From NCBI GenBank assembly GCA_002408465.1, contig DHSM01000008.1:19041-83040 (forward strand): DNA of 64,000 nucleotides, written 5' to 3'. The position numbers were made by a program, and so were the translations under genes. The notes under the pieces were generated by a model. The model had not been told where the DNA came from and did not search any database. It worked only from the letters and a program-made list of their open reading frames with translations. Position 1 is the first letter of the stretch, and each line of letters opens with the position of its first letter. The stretch comes from Firmicutes bacterium UBA5286. Lineage in GTDB: Bacteria > Bacillota > Proteinivoracia > UBA4975. Positions 25,627-35,135 of the stretch are shown here, piece by piece.

Positions 25627-28062
25627 TCATTTAACTACCAGGTTGAGCAATTTATCCTGAATCCAGATTATTTTAAGGATATTTTTGTTATCCAGGGCCT
25701 GAGAGATTTTGGCGCTGGACATGGCTGCCCTGAGGACAGCTTCCTGATCCAGACTGGTGCCAATGGTGATTGTGTCCCGCAGCTTGCCGTTGACTTGAAT
25801 GGGGATAGTGACGGACTTATCAATCAGGGCCTCTGGGTCAAATTTAGGCCATTGTTGCAGGTGAATGCTTTCCGTGTGTCCCCGGCGGTGCCATAATTCC
25901 TCGGTCATGACGGGGGCCAGGGGGGCGAGCATGAGGAGAAGGGCGTCAATTGCCTGCTGCCAAAGGGCAGTTTCGCTGATTTCTGCGCCCTGATGCTTGG
26001 CCAGGTGGTTGCTGAATTCCATGAGGGCGGAAATCATGGTATTGAATTTAAAACTCTCCATATCCCCGGTCACCCTATGAATAGTCTTATGGAGCAGCCC
26101 CTTGAAATCTTCGGGAGCTATTGGTTCGGGTGCTTGTTCGGAGGGTTCTCCGGCGGCCAGCCGCCAGACTCTGTTCAGGAATCTGGTGACGCCGCCGATG
26201 CCGTCACTGTTCCAAGGTCCCCCCAGCTCCCAGGGGGCCATAAACATCATATAAACCCGGACGGCGTCGGCTCCATATTGCTGGACCAGGTTATCGGGGG
26301 CAATGACATTGCCCCGGGATTTGCTCATCTTTTCCGAGTCCTCACCAAGGATGATGCCCTGATTATACAAAGCTGTCATGGGCTCGGAAATATTGATCAG
26401 ACCCATATCCCGCATGGCCTTGGTAAAGAAACGCACATAGAGGAGGTGCATGGTGGCGTGCTCAACGCCGCCGGTGTACTGATCCACCGGCAGCCAGCGC
26501 TCCACTTCCTGGGGATCGAAGGGATATTTGTCTTCATGGGGACTGACATACCGGTACTGATACCAGGAGGAGTCAAAGAAGGTGTCCATGGTGTCGGTTT
26601 CCCGCTCTGCCGGACCGCCGCATTTGGGGCAGGTTGTATGGAGAAATCCCTCATGAAAGCGGAGGGGGGATTCGCCTGTGGGGCGGAATTCAGCGTCCAT
26701 GGGCAGAAGCACTGGCAGCTGGTCCTCGGGAACAGCCACTTGGCCGCAGGTGGGGCAGTGAATGATGGGAATGGGAGTGCCCCAGTAGCGCTGACGGCTG
26801 ACCAGCCAGTCCCGGAGGCGGTAATTGACTTTTGCCTGGCCCAGGCCCCGGGCTTCCATATCTGCAGTCAGCCGGGCAGCGGCCTCTTCATTGTCCAAAC
26901 CCGACCAGGAGCCGGAATTGACCAGCTTGCCCTGTCCGGTCCAAGCCTTCTCGAGAGGCTCATTTATTCCTTCGGGAGGGGCAATGACCAGAGGGATTGG
27001 CAAGTTATAGCGGCGGGCGAAGTCAAAGTCCCGCTGATCGTGGGCAGGAACAGCCATTATTGAGCCCGTGCCATAACTCATGAGCACGTAATCAGCTATA
27101 TAGATGGGGAGCTCGCAGCCGGTAAAGGGGTGAATGGCATAGGCGCCGGTAAACACACCGTCCTTTTCCATGGCTGTGCTCAGGCGTTCAATTTCGGTGC
27201 GCCGGGTGGCGGTATGGACATAGTCTTTTACGGCTTCGGCCTGCTCCGGAGTGGTGATTTTCTCTACCAGGGGATGTTCCGGAGCCAGAACCACAAAGGA
27301 AACGCCAAAAATAGTGTCAATCCGGGTGGTGAAAACCGGGAATGTTTCTGGATGATCTTTCACAGCCATAGAGAATTCCACTCCCTGGCTGCGGCCGATC
27401 CAGTTGGTCTGCATGGTCTTGACCCGATCGGGCCAGTCCAGGCCGGCAAAGTCCAGGAGTTCTTCGGCATAATCGGTGATCTTGAGATACCATTGGTTGA
27501 GTTCCCGCTTTCCCACGGGTGTGTCACAGCGATCACAGACCCGGTCTTCGCCAACAACCTGTTCTCTGGCCAGGGTGGTGTTGCATTTGGGGCACCAGTC
27601 CACGGGAGAGTATTTTTTGTATGCCAAACCGTGCTCGAAGAACTTGAGGAAGAGCCACTGATTCCACTTGTAATACTCTGGATCACAGGTGATGATTTCG
27701 GTATCCCAGTCGAACATGGCCCCCATGGTCTTCAGCTGTTTCCGCATGCGCTCCACATTGGCATAAGTCCATTTGCCGGGATGGATATTGTGCTTGATGG
27801 CCGCGTTTTCCGCCGGCAGGCCAAAGGCGTCAAAACCCATGGGAAACAGGACATTGTAGCCGCACATCCGTTTGTAGCGTGCCCTTGCGTCTGAAGGCAC
27901 AATGGCATACCAATGGCCGATGTGCAAATCCCCGCTGGTATAAGGCAGCATGGTCAGGGCATAATATTTTTCTCCTTCTTTTTGCCGGGAAGTCTTGTAC
28001 AGCCCTTGTTCTTCCCAGTGCTGCCGCCACTTTTTTTCGCTCTCCGAAAAATTGTAACTCAT
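25627..28062 (-). CDS. leuS: Leucyl-tRNA synthetase
   Basis: A class I aminoacyl-tRNA synthetase charging tRNA-Leu. The 811-residue protein has the HIGH motif (HIGHWYAIV, about 46-54), zinc-finger-like CPKC and CDRC pairs (about 160-180), the editing domain (about 220-410), KMSKS (about 575), and the C-terminal anticodon domain. Length is normal for Firmicutes. A T-box leader precedes it. Confidence 0.97.
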   Translation of the reverse strand: MSYNFSESEKKWRQHWEEQGLYKTSRQKEGEKYYALTMLPYTSGDLHIGHWYAIVPSDARARYKRMCGYNVLFPMGFDAFGLPAENAAIKHNIHPGKWTYANVERMRKQLKTMGAMFDWDTEIITCDPEYYKWNQWLFLKFFEHGLAYKKYSPVDWCPKCNTTLAREQVVGEDRVCDRCDTPVGKRELNQWYLKITDYAEELLDFAGLDWPDRVKTMQTNWIGRSQGVEFSMAVKDHPETFPVFTTRIDTIFGVSFVVLAPEHPLVEKITTPEQAEAVKDYVHTATRRTEIERLSTAMEKDGVFTGAYAIHPFTGCELPIYIADYVLMSYGTGSIMAVPAHDQRDFDFARRYNLPIPLVIAPPEGINEPLEKAWTGQGKLVNSGSWSGLDNEEAAARLTADMEARGLGQAKVNYRLRDWLVSRQRYWGTPIPIIHCPTCGQVAVPEDQLPVLLPMDAEFRPTGESPLRFHEGFLHTTCPKCGGPAERETDTMDTFFDSSWYQYRYVSPHEDKYPFDPQEVERWLPVDQYTGGVEHATMHLLYVRFFTKAMRDMGLINISEPMTALYNQGIILGEDSEKMSKSRGNVIAPDNLVQQYGADAVRVYMMFMAPWELGGPWNSDGIGGVTRFLNRVWRLAAGEPSEQAPEPIAPEDFKGLLHKTIHRVTGDMESFKFNTMISALMEFSNHLAKHQGAEISETALWQQAIDALLLMLAPLAPVMTEELWHRRGHTESIHLQQWPKFDPEALIDKSVTIPIQVNGKLRDTITIGTSLDQEAVLRAAMSSAKISQALDNKNILKIIWIQDKLLNLVVK

Positions 28063-28090
28063 CTCTTATCACTCCTAACTACAGTTATAG

Positions 28091-28333
28091 AAATAAAAAG
28101 AGAACCCTCATCCTTTCAGGGACGAGGGTTCCCGCGGTACCACCCTGTTTGCATCTAAAAGATGCCAACTCTATGGCGCTAACGGTGCCAACCGGGCAGA
28201 ATTGTTACCTTCTGCCGACTCGGGGACGAGTTCACGGGCCAAAATACACCGGCCTTGCAGCCTTGGGACCGGCTCTCTGGGGTATGCTTGGCTTCGCTAC
28301 TGCTTCCCGTCAATATCTTTATTCTTTGGATTA
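28091..28333 (-). promoter_or_regulatory. T-box riboswitch for leuS
   Basis: On the minus strand the leader has a long Stem I region, the invariant T-box GGGTGGTACCGCGG (about 28132-28145), and a terminator (28103-28130, stem AACCCTC/GAGGGTT plus further pairs, then CTCTTTTTATTT). Uncharged tRNA-Leu would pair with TGGT and favour antitermination. A CTC triplet at 28228-28230 (in GTGAACTCGTCC) is the likely Leu specifier, and TGGT matches the A discriminator of tRNA-Leu. Confidence 0.93.
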
Positions 28334-28339
28334 AGGTAT

Positions 28340-28368
28340 ATACTAATTCATAGTTCTGCGGATGTCAA
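28340..28368 (-). promoter_or_regulatory. Promoter for the leuS T-box transcript
   Basis: A perfect TTGACA (28363-28368) and a weaker TAGTAT (28340-28345) are 17 bases apart on the minus strand. The transcript would start near 28333. The -35 region abuts the start region of the divergent ytpB gene. Confidence 0.65.
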
Positions 28369-28385
28369 GAAGGAGAAGAATAATT

Positions 28386-29399
28386 ATGATTTTATTGAGA
28401 ATGCTTACCCTTGTCTTTCCTGCAGTAAAAAGGCGCCTGGACCAGTATCGCCGCTTTCTGCAGGGAGCGGACGGGCCCTTGGCCTTGCAGGGATTGGACA
28501 GCATTAGGGACAAGGAATTTCACTGCCTGGGCGGCGGCGTCTATGCCCTGCTGGCGCCTGGCAAGCTGCGTCGGCATGTGCTGGCCTTCATCATCGCCTT
28601 TCAAACCATCAGCGATTACCTGGACAATCTCTGCGACCGCTTTGGCATCCAATCGGAACCGGTCTTCCGCCAGCTCCACACCGCCATGTTGGACAGTCTG
28701 GAGCCCGGGGCCACAGAACACAGTGATTATTACTGTCTTTTCCCCAGCAGGGATGACGGCGGCTACCTGGCCATGCTGGTGGACCAGTGCCGGGAGGCCT
28801 TGGCCGCCCTTCCTCATTATCCCGGGTGCAAAGAATATATGCTCAAATTTACCAGGCTGTACATAGACCTACAAAGCTATAAGCATATGGAGCGCCGGGC
28901 AGGGGAGGAGAAATTGGCGGCTATGTATGCAATAAATTCCTCTGCTGCCCCTGATCTCTATTGGTGGGAATATGCCGCCGCCTGCGGTTCAACCCTGGGC
29001 ATATTTGCCCTGGCGGCAGATGGCCAGAATCCCCTCAAGACCTGGGCTGCATACATGCCCTGGGTAAACGGACTGCATATTATGCTGGATTACTTTATCG
29101 ATCAGGATGAAGATCTGCAGCATGGGGACATGAACCTTGTTTCGTTTTATGGCCCCCGCAAGCAGGTGGAGCGGATTCTTTGGTTTTATCATCTGGCCAG
29201 GAAAGCAGTGCAGTCCTTGGCCAGGGCCAGGTTTCACACTTTAATTGTCGACGGGCTGTTGGCTATGTATCTCTCTGACGCCAAGGCCCGCTCCCCTGAG
29301 CTGGCTAATCCCAGTCGCCAAATCCTGGCCGGAGCCCGATTACGGGCGGGTGTACTGGGGAGGATGGCGAAGGTCTTGCGTAAGGGGGGGATAATTTAA
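28386..29399 (+). CDS. ytpB: DUF2600 family tetraprenyl-beta-curcumene synthase (YtpB-like)
   Basis: YtpB of B. subtilis cyclises heptaprenyl diphosphate into a C35 terpene (sesquarterpene) made during sporulation. This 337-residue protein has the family fold of mostly helices, with DNLCDRF (about 80) and an Asp/Glu-rich DYFIDQDEDLQHGD (about 237-250) as likely metal-binding motifs. The ATG at 28386 follows AAGGAG. Its 3' end overlaps the convergent polyprenyl synthase by 60 bases, and that enzyme could supply its substrate. Confidence 0.85.
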   Translation: MILLRMLTLVFPAVKRRLDQYRRFLQGADGPLALQGLDSIRDKEFHCLGGGVYALLAPGKLRRHVLAFIIAFQTISDYLDNLCDRFGIQSEPVFRQLHTAMLDSLEPGATEHSDYYCLFPSRDDGGYLAMLVDQCREALAALPHYPGCKEYMLKFTRLYIDLQSYKHMERRAGEEKLAAMYAINSSAAPDLYWWEYAAACGSTLGIFALAADGQNPLKTWAAYMPWVNGLHIMLDYFIDQDEDLQHGDMNLVSFYGPRKQVERILWFYHLARKAVQSLARARFHTLIVDGLLAMYLSDAKARSPELANPSRQILAGARLRAGVLGRMAKVLRKGGII

Positions 29400-30365
29400 G
29401 AGGGTCTGACAGCGCTCGATAAACTGCAGGGTCAGTGTCTCCAGGAGGAGGACCGAAGGGCGGGGGGGAAAGCTGTTGAGCAGTTCAATTCCCCGCTCCA
29501 AGTGGTGACAGGCTATGGCCGCCGCCTTTTCTATTGCCCCCGTTTCCGCCAGCTCCGGCGCCAGCATTTTCGGCTCCAGGGGCTGTTTTTGCTGCAAAAG
29601 GGACTGAACCCGATCCCGAGTGCCGGGGTTAGCCAACAAGTACATCAGGGGAAGGGTGACGATGCCGTTGCGGATGTCGCTGCCCTGAGGTTTTCCTGTC
29701 AGGCCGGTATCGAGAACATAGTCGGCGATATCATCCAGGACTTGGTAGGCAATTCCTACATGCAGGGCAAACTTGCGCATAACCTCTATTTCCCCCGGAG
29801 GCATGGGGGTGATGACGGCGCCGCATTCACAACTGGCGGCCAGCAGGCTGGCGGTCTTGCTGATGATGGTGCTGACATAGTCTTCGGGGGTTGTGTAGGG
29901 ATTAAAATGGGTGTACAGCTGGTTCAGTTCCCCCAGGCACATGGTGGAAATGGCGTTGGTCATAATCGCCAGGACATGAGGGTAACTGCTGAGGATTCCA
30001 TAGGCTCTGGCGAAGAGAAAGTCTCCTGCCAGGACCGCAGTGGGATTGCTCCAGCGCTTGTTTGCGCTGGGCTGTCCCCGCCGCAGGGAAGAATTATCTA
30101 CTACGTCGTCATGGAGCAGGGAGGCAGAATGGATCAGTTCGGCGGCAACGGCCACATCCACCCGGGTCTTGAGGTTGGCCCCGTAAATATCGGAACAGAG
30201 CAGGACCAGCAGAGGCCGGATGCGCTTGCCTCCCTGGCTGAGGATGTAACCTGTGACCTCAGACAGATAGGGGTTGTCATAAGTGTTAATTTCCTTAAGC
30301 CGGTTTTCCACCAGCTGCATCTCCGGCAAATCAAAGCAGTTTAACTGTGTTTTCGTATGGGGCAT
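29340..30365 (-). CDS. Polyprenyl diphosphate synthase (heptaprenyl/octaprenyl type, component II-like)
   Basis: A trans-isoprenyl diphosphate synthase that extends prenyl chains with isopentenyl diphosphate, giving quinone side chains or terpene precursors. The 341-residue protein has the first Asp-rich motif in LLHDDVVDNSSLRRG (about 89-103), the second in LDDIADYVLD (about 212-221), and KRIRP near residue 52. The product chain length cannot be read by eye. It converges on and overlaps ytpB. Confidence 0.88.
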   Translation of the reverse strand: MPHTKTQLNCFDLPEMQLVENRLKEINTYDNPYLSEVTGYILSQGGKRIRPLLVLLCSDIYGANLKTRVDVAVAAELIHSASLLHDDVVDNSSLRRGQPSANKRWSNPTAVLAGDFLFARAYGILSSYPHVLAIMTNAISTMCLGELNQLYTHFNPYTTPEDYVSTIISKTASLLAASCECGAVITPMPPGEIEVMRKFALHVGIAYQVLDDIADYVLDTGLTGKPQGSDIRNGIVTLPLMYLLANPGTRDRVQSLLQQKQPLEPKMLAPELAETGAIEKAAAIACHHLERGIELLNSFPPRPSVLLLETLTLQFIERCQTLLNYPPLTQDLRHPPQYTRP

Positions 30366-30391
30366 TTTCTCACCTAAAGCCTATTATGCCC

Positions 30392-30416
30392 AAAAAAATA
30401 CGGTCATGCGACCGCA
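30392..30416 (-). terminator. Terminator after the LysR-type gene
   Basis: On the minus strand TGCGGTC-GCAT-GACCGTA is followed by seven T. Confidence 0.82.
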
Positions 30417-30426
30417 AGCTCTGAGA

Positions 30427-31359
30427 TTATTTGGCTGAGCCCTGGGCCTCCCCCGTAATCAGGAAGCCGGTTTCCAAAAAGGATACCAGTTGCTTGATGA
30501 GGGGATTATTTGTCAGCCTGGTGGCCACCAGCAGATAGAAGGGGAGAGGGATGCTGAGACCTGGAAGGTCAAGGATCTCGGTATCAGGATCATTGGCGGC
30601 CAGACGGGGGATGAGGCCAATGCCTGCCCCGGCCTTGACTGCGCTGGTAACGGCGATGCAATTGTCCATTTCCAGGACGATATTCAGCTTGTCCAAATTC
30701 ATTTTGGTTTCTTGCAGACAGTGTTCAATGGCAATTCTAGTGCCGCTGTGTTTATGGGGGACAACCAGGGGCAAGGCGCGCAGATCCATTACCCGGTAAT
30801 TGTTGCCGCTCCAATGGCCGCCTTTGCGGGCGATTGCCACAATATCATCATGGCCGAGCAAATGGATGGCTATTTTTTCAGTTTGCAGCCTATGCTTGGC
30901 CTGAGCGGACAGAGGACCGGAGATAATACCGATGTTGGTTGTCCTGTCCACCACAGATTCGATAACCTGTTCGACGGATTTTATTACCATGTAATACTTT
31001 ATTTTCGGGTAATCATCGATAAAAGCCAGCATTTTTATAGGCATTAGATAGTTGCCGGGGATGGGGGAGGCAGAGATATACACTTTCAGTCCTGTAGGAT
31101 CCTGGATGTTTCGGATTTCCTGTTCCAAGGTGTCCATAATAAAGAGCATGCGCTGACCATACTGATAAACTTTTGCGCCTGTGCGGGTGAGAGTGACCCC
31201 CCGGTTGCTGCGTTCCAGCAACTTGGTCCTAAACTTGTTTTCAAGAGAATTAATTTGTTGGCTCAATGCGGGTTGGCTGAGATGCAGTTCTCCGGAAGCT
31301 TTAGTAATAGATTTCACTTTCACTACCCTGCAAAAGGAACGCAGGTAGTCGAGATGCAC
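30427..31359 (-). CDS. LysR family transcriptional regulator
   Basis: A LysR-type regulator of about 310 residues with an N-terminal winged helix (FCRVVKVKSITKASGELHLSQPALSQQI, about 9-36) and a periplasmic-binding-like effector domain (about 85-300). I use the GTG at 31359 because AAGGGGG lies at proper spacing before it and the protein then begins like the family; an ATG 21 bases upstream precedes that site. The regulated gene may be the Tm-1-like gene upstream on the same strand. The effector is unknown. Confidence 0.88.
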   Translation of the reverse strand: MHLDYLRSFCRVVKVKSITKASGELHLSQPALSQQINSLENKFRTKLLERSNRGVTLTRTGAKVYQYGQRMLFIMDTLEQEIRNIQDPTGLKVYISASPIPGNYLMPIKMLAFIDDYPKIKYYMVIKSVEQVIESVVDRTTNIGIISGPLSAQAKHRLQTEKIAIHLLGHDDIVAIARKGGHWSGNNYRVMDLRALPLVVPHKHSGTRIAIEHCLQETKMNLDKLNIVLEMDNCIAVTSAVKAGAGIGLIPRLAANDPDTEILDLPGLSIPLPFYLLVATRLTNNPLIKQLVSFLETGFLITGEAQGSAK

Positions 31360-31452
31360 CTTAATTACCCCCTTTGCCATTCATTATTATTAGTATAGCG
31401 AAAATTAAGCATAATTGGAAGTGGATTCCTTAATTAAATGTTTGGGCCAATT

Positions 31453-32388
31453 CTAGGAAAGCTGGTCAGCCAAAGTTCGAACTGCATACTGGTAAAAATT
31501 ATCGCTGCCAAATTTATGGGAAATAGAATGACAGCGCAGCCAAAGGGGAGAGGAATTTTCTTGAGATCCCTTGGCCCCTTTCATGTTAGGTATTTCCTGG
31601 TGATGGGAGCTAATAATCGTTACCGGTCCGGAGATTGTCGGCAGAAAGTCCAGCTGGGCCCTGATTGCATCTGGATTTTTGCTTGCAATCACTATGGGGA
31701 TTTCTCTGGCTGCTGCAATGTCAATAAAGTGCCTGCAGCTTTCAATTTCACTTGCCATCATCAGCCCGTGAATGTAGCCGTTGCTGAGCAGGGGATGCAG
31801 GAGCTGGTCGTCTTCGGAAAAGGCTATGTAATTTAAGCCTGCGCCGGCAAGATATCTGCCAATATCAGCCTTGATGCCCATGGTCCCTACTGTTGGCGCG
31901 GGACAGCCGAAATTGTGGATGCTGCACAGGGACATGCCGCTGACGGCGAAGGCTGTGTTGCTCAGGAGGATTTTTATAACCGGGTTCATGGTATAAGCTG
32001 TCCCCGGCAGGTAAATCCGCATAACTTCCTTCCTGCCCTGCCATGTGCTGTTCCCGGTGAGGACTGCAACTTTTGGCAGGCCGAAGGGCATGGCGGCAAA
32101 GGCCCTGTCTGCCAAGTTGTATAAATGGGGTTCTTTCCCTAGAAGAGCAAGGATGCCATCGGCAATGCCCTGGGAATACAATTTTGAGATTGCCAGGTGG
32201 ACACATTCCTCCAGGGGTTTCCCCGGATAGAGCTGGCGCAGTTCTCTGGCATTGAGATCGGCTGCCGCCACCCGTCGCCCGATATTTACTGAAATAACCC
32301 TGGTGGCAGTCATATGCAGCATCTCAATAATAAAACTTATTTCCGCCTCCCAGCGGATGAGATCCCCAATCAAGATTATTTGCTTCAT
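31453..32388 (-). CDS. Tm-1/UPF0261-like protein
   Basis: A protein of about 311 residues that resembles the UPF0261/Tm-1-like ATP-binding family at reduced length. It starts IILIGDL, has LYPGKPLEECV (about 54-64), a glycine-poor version of the family's nucleotide loop, and AFAAMPFGLPKVAVLTG (about 96-112), which matches the family's M-x-A-L-P-x-G-x-P-K block. The missing glycine-rich loop suggests altered ligand binding. The function is unknown. The ribosome site is GGGAGGGGAG; TTG-ATG are adjacent start options. Confidence 0.5.
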   Translation of the reverse strand: MKQIILIGDLIRWEAEISFIIEMLHMTATRVISVNIGRRVAAADLNARELRQLYPGKPLEECVHLAISKLYSQGIADGILALLGKEPHLYNLADRAFAAMPFGLPKVAVLTGNSTWQGRKEVMRIYLPGTAYTMNPVIKILLSNTAFAVSGMSLCSIHNFGCPAPTVGTMGIKADIGRYLAGAGLNYIAFSEDDQLLHPLLSNGYIHGLMMASEIESCRHFIDIAAAREIPIVIASKNPDAIRAQLDFLPTISGPVTIISSHHQEIPNMKGAKGSQENSSPLWLRCHSISHKFGSDNFYQYAVRTLADQLS

Positions 32389-32446
32389 CAAGCTCCCCTC
32401 CCGTGCTTAATATTTACGCCGGAGGAGAGGGGAGTATACATAGCAA

Positions 32447-32471
32447 GCCGCAGCCCGAGGGGGACTGCGGC
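32447..32471. terminator. Hairpin after cysS, weak terminator candidate
   Basis: GCCGCAG and CTGCGGC form a GC-rich stem downstream of cysS, but no T run follows on either strand. Confidence 0.35.
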
Positions 32472-32478
32472 ATAAATT

Positions 32479-33861
32479 CTACTTATTGGCTTTATATTCC
32501 CACTGGGTGCCGTCCTTGGTATCCTTGACGGTGACTCCCCGGCGGGCCAGTTCATCCCGAAGCTGGTCGGACAGGGTCCAGTCCTTATTGGCCCGAGCTA
32601 GTTTGCGCTGCTCCAGGAGCGCGGCCAATTCCGGGGGCAATTCCCCTTGTTGGGGAGCAAACTCAGCATCCAATCTCAGGCCCAACACCTGATCGAATTT
32701 TGTCAGCAGGGCCTTGCCGCCGGCTTCTCCCGAACGGGCGGCTTCCCAGGCGTAGGAAAGAGCCAGAGGAACATTCAAATCGTCATTGATGGCGGACTGG
32801 AATTTGGCAAGCAAGTCCGGGGAAGGTTCCGCTGCATCTGCCGGCAGCTTCTGGTAGGCTTGGCGCAACCGCCAGAGGGCGGTCTGGGCTGCCTCCAGCC
32901 CCTCCCAGGTAAAGTTCAGGGGAGTGCGATAATGGGCATTGAGGCACAGATACCGGAAGGCAATGGGGTCAAAGTGTCTTTCCCGGAGGCTGGCGACGGT
33001 ATAAAAGTTGTTCAGGCTCTTGGACATCTTGCCCCCATCCACCTGCAGGAATTCCCCATGCAACCAGTATCTAACCCAAGTTTCGCCGGTCAGAGCTTCG
33101 GACTGGGCAATTTCGTTCTCATGGTGGATGGGCACGTGATCGACGCCGCCGGTGTGAATGTCAATTTTCCTGCCTAAGTACTTCATGGACATGGTCGAGC
33201 ATTCAATGTGCCAGCCTGGGTAACCCGGGCCCCAGGGGCTGGGCCATTGCATGATGTGCTCGGGGGGAGCGTCTTTCCAGAGGGCAAAATCTGCCGGGTG
33301 GCGTTTGCGTTCATTGATCTCGATCCTGGCGCCTGCCCTGAGGTCATCCAGGCTCTGGCGGGAGAGCTTGCCGTAGCCTTCCAGCTTAGAGACGTCAAAA
33401 TAGATGCCGTCGCCTTCAATGCGGTAGGCAAAGCCCCGGTTATTCAGCTCCCGAACAAAGTCCAGCATCTCCTGGATATGGTCGGTAGCTTTGCAGATAA
33501 TTGTCGGTGTCAGGATATTCAGCTCATCTAAGCTGTGCATAAAGTCCTGGGTATAGAATTCTGCTATCTCCCACGGGGTTTTCTTTTCTCTTTTTGCCCC
33601 TTCCACTAATTTGTCCTCGCCTTCGTCGGCGTCAGAGACAAGGTGCCCCACATCAGTGATATTCATGACATGGGTTACAGCAAAGCCGTTATATTCCAGC
33701 ATCCGCCGCAGCAGGTCGGCGAAGATATAGGAGCGCATGTTGCCGATATGAGCGTAGTCGTAAACAGTTGGTCCGCAGACATACATCCCTGCCTTGCCGG
33801 GAACCAGGGGGGCGAAGATTTCTTTGGAACGACTGAGGGTGTTATATAGTTTTATTTCCAT
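32479..33861 (-). CDS. cysS: Cysteinyl-tRNA synthetase
   Basis: A class I synthetase charging tRNA-Cys. The 460-residue protein has the HIGH-type motif in GPTVYDYAHIGNMR (about 29-42), zinc ligands including Cys 28 and the H-E of HHENEIAQSEA, and KMSKSLNN (about 265-272). The ATG at 33861 follows AAGGAGG; upstream in-frame codons lack support. Unlike leuS it has no T-box in the 70 bases upstream, where it nearly abuts the glycerate kinase gene. Confidence 0.96.
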   Translation of the reverse strand: MEIKLYNTLSRSKEIFAPLVPGKAGMYVCGPTVYDYAHIGNMRSYIFADLLRRMLEYNGFAVTHVMNITDVGHLVSDADEGEDKLVEGAKREKKTPWEIAEFYTQDFMHSLDELNILTPTIICKATDHIQEMLDFVRELNNRGFAYRIEGDGIYFDVSKLEGYGKLSRQSLDDLRAGARIEINERKRHPADFALWKDAPPEHIMQWPSPWGPGYPGWHIECSTMSMKYLGRKIDIHTGGVDHVPIHHENEIAQSEALTGETWVRYWLHGEFLQVDGGKMSKSLNNFYTVASLRERHFDPIAFRYLCLNAHYRTPLNFTWEGLEAAQTALWRLRQAYQKLPADAAEPSPDLLAKFQSAINDDLNVPLALSYAWEAARSGEAGGKALLTKFDQVLGLRLDAEFAPQQGELPPELAALLEQRKLARANKDWTLSDQLRDELARRGVTVKDTKDGTQWEYKANK

Positions 33862-33929
33862 GGCAAAAAACCTCCTTGAGCCTTTATTATAAGTCCTGGC
33901 GCGACTCTTGACAAGTTCGGGGACGGTCC

Positions 33930-35066
33930 TCAAATTTGTCGGCCTGCCAGGAAAATCCGCATAGCCCGCCCTGCCGCCGCCTCAAGCAGGCTGTCTGCTT
34001 GTGCCAGAGCCTGCTCCAAAGGCATGGGACCCGGGACAATGGGCTGCACTGCCGTTACTCCCGCACTATAAACCTCTTGGTAACCCGGGCCGAGAGCGCC
34101 GCAGAGGGCGATGACGGGAACATTTGCCTGTCCAGCCAATCTGGCGATGCCGGACAGAGCCTTGCCCATGACAGACTGGCCGTCTATCTTGCCTTCACCG
34201 GTAAAGACCAGGTCTGCCCCCTGCAGATGGGAGGCGAAATTGATGGTGTCCAGGACCAGTTCAATGCCTGGCCGCACTACAACCGGGGAGATGATGCTCA
34301 AGCCTGCAGCTAGCCCCCCGGCGGCGCCGCTGCCGGGAAAGGAGGCAATGTCCTTGCCGACAGAATTCCGGACAACCTCAGCCAGCCTGGTCAAGGCCTG
34401 CTCCAAAACAGATACCATTGCCGGGTCGGCGCCCTTCTGGGGCCCAAATATCGCTGCTGCCCCCCGGGGCCCCAGCAGAGGATTGTCTACATCGCTGGCA
34501 ACCTCAATCCTGGTCTTGGCCAGCCGCGGGTCAATATTATTAGTATCTATAGTATGCAAGTCCAAGAGTCCCTGGGCATTAGGCGATATTTCCCTGCCAC
34601 GTTCATCGAGCAGCGCTGCCCCCAAAACAGCTAGGGCGCCTGCGCCGCCGTCATTGGTGGCGCTGCCGCCAACTCCCAGAATAATCCGGGTGCAGCCTTG
34701 GTCAAGGGCGGCTCTTATTAGCTGGCCTGTGCCCAAGGTGCTGGTCAACAACGGATTGCGGCGGGGGAGCGGGACTAGGGGCAATCCGGAAGCCGCTGCC
34801 ATCTCGATGACCCCGGTGCCGTCAGGGAGAATGCCCCAGGGGGCGCAAACTTCATCTCCCAGGGGGCCGCTTACCGCAGTCGAGACCAACCGGCCCCCAG
34901 CTGCCTTAACCAGGGCTTCGACAGTGCCCTCGCCTCCGTCGGCAATGGGCAGGAGCACTGTTTCGGCGGCAGGCAGGACATCCCTGATGCCCCTGGCGAT
35001 GGCCTCGGCGGCTTTAGCGGCACTAATGCTCTCTTTAAAGGAATCCGGCGCAATCAGGATTTTCAA
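33930..35066 (-). CDS. Glycerate kinase (GarK/GlxK type)
   Basis: The enzyme phosphorylates D-glycerate, usually to 2-phosphoglycerate in this family. The 378-residue protein begins MKILIAPDSFKESISA and has GGEGTVEAL (about 46-54), the GVGGSATNDGGAGAL block (about 129-143), and FTGEGKIDGQSVMGKA (about 286-301), all family signatures. It ends 68 bases before cysS and may be co-transcribed with it. No glycerate uptake or tartronate genes are next to it. Confidence 0.93.
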   Translation of the reverse strand: MKILIAPDSFKESISAAKAAEAIARGIRDVLPAAETVLLPIADGGEGTVEALVKAAGGRLVSTAVSGPLGDEVCAPWGILPDGTGVIEMAAASGLPLVPLPRRNPLLTSTLGTGQLIRAALDQGCTRIILGVGGSATNDGGAGALAVLGAALLDERGREISPNAQGLLDLHTIDTNNIDPRLAKTRIEVASDVDNPLLGPRGAAAIFGPQKGADPAMVSVLEQALTRLAEVVRNSVGKDIASFPGSGAAGGLAAGLSIISPVVVRPGIELVLDTINFASHLQGADLVFTGEGKIDGQSVMGKALSGIARLAGQANVPVIALCGALGPGYQEVYSAGVTAVQPIVPGPMPLEQALAQADSLLEAAAGRAMRIFLAGRQI

Positions 35067-35135
35067 GTCATATCCTCCTTCGCTATAACAGGGGGTTAGC
35101 GATTAGTTCCAGCTCCCCCAACAACATCTTCCTGG

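Noticed and set aside
25993..27063. Long open frame (356 codons) on the plus strand opposite leuS
   Set aside because: It lies entirely within leuS in the antisense direction, has no ribosome site, and its Gly/His/Pro-rich product is typical of antisense translation of a GC-rich gene.
29502..30344. Open frame of 280 codons opposite the polyprenyl synthase
   Set aside because: It is antisense to a well-conserved enzyme and has no start context.
34111..35088. Open frame of 325 codons opposite the glycerate kinase gene
   Set aside because: It is antisense to a clearly recognisable enzyme. The product is low-complexity Ser/Pro/Ala-rich with no motif.
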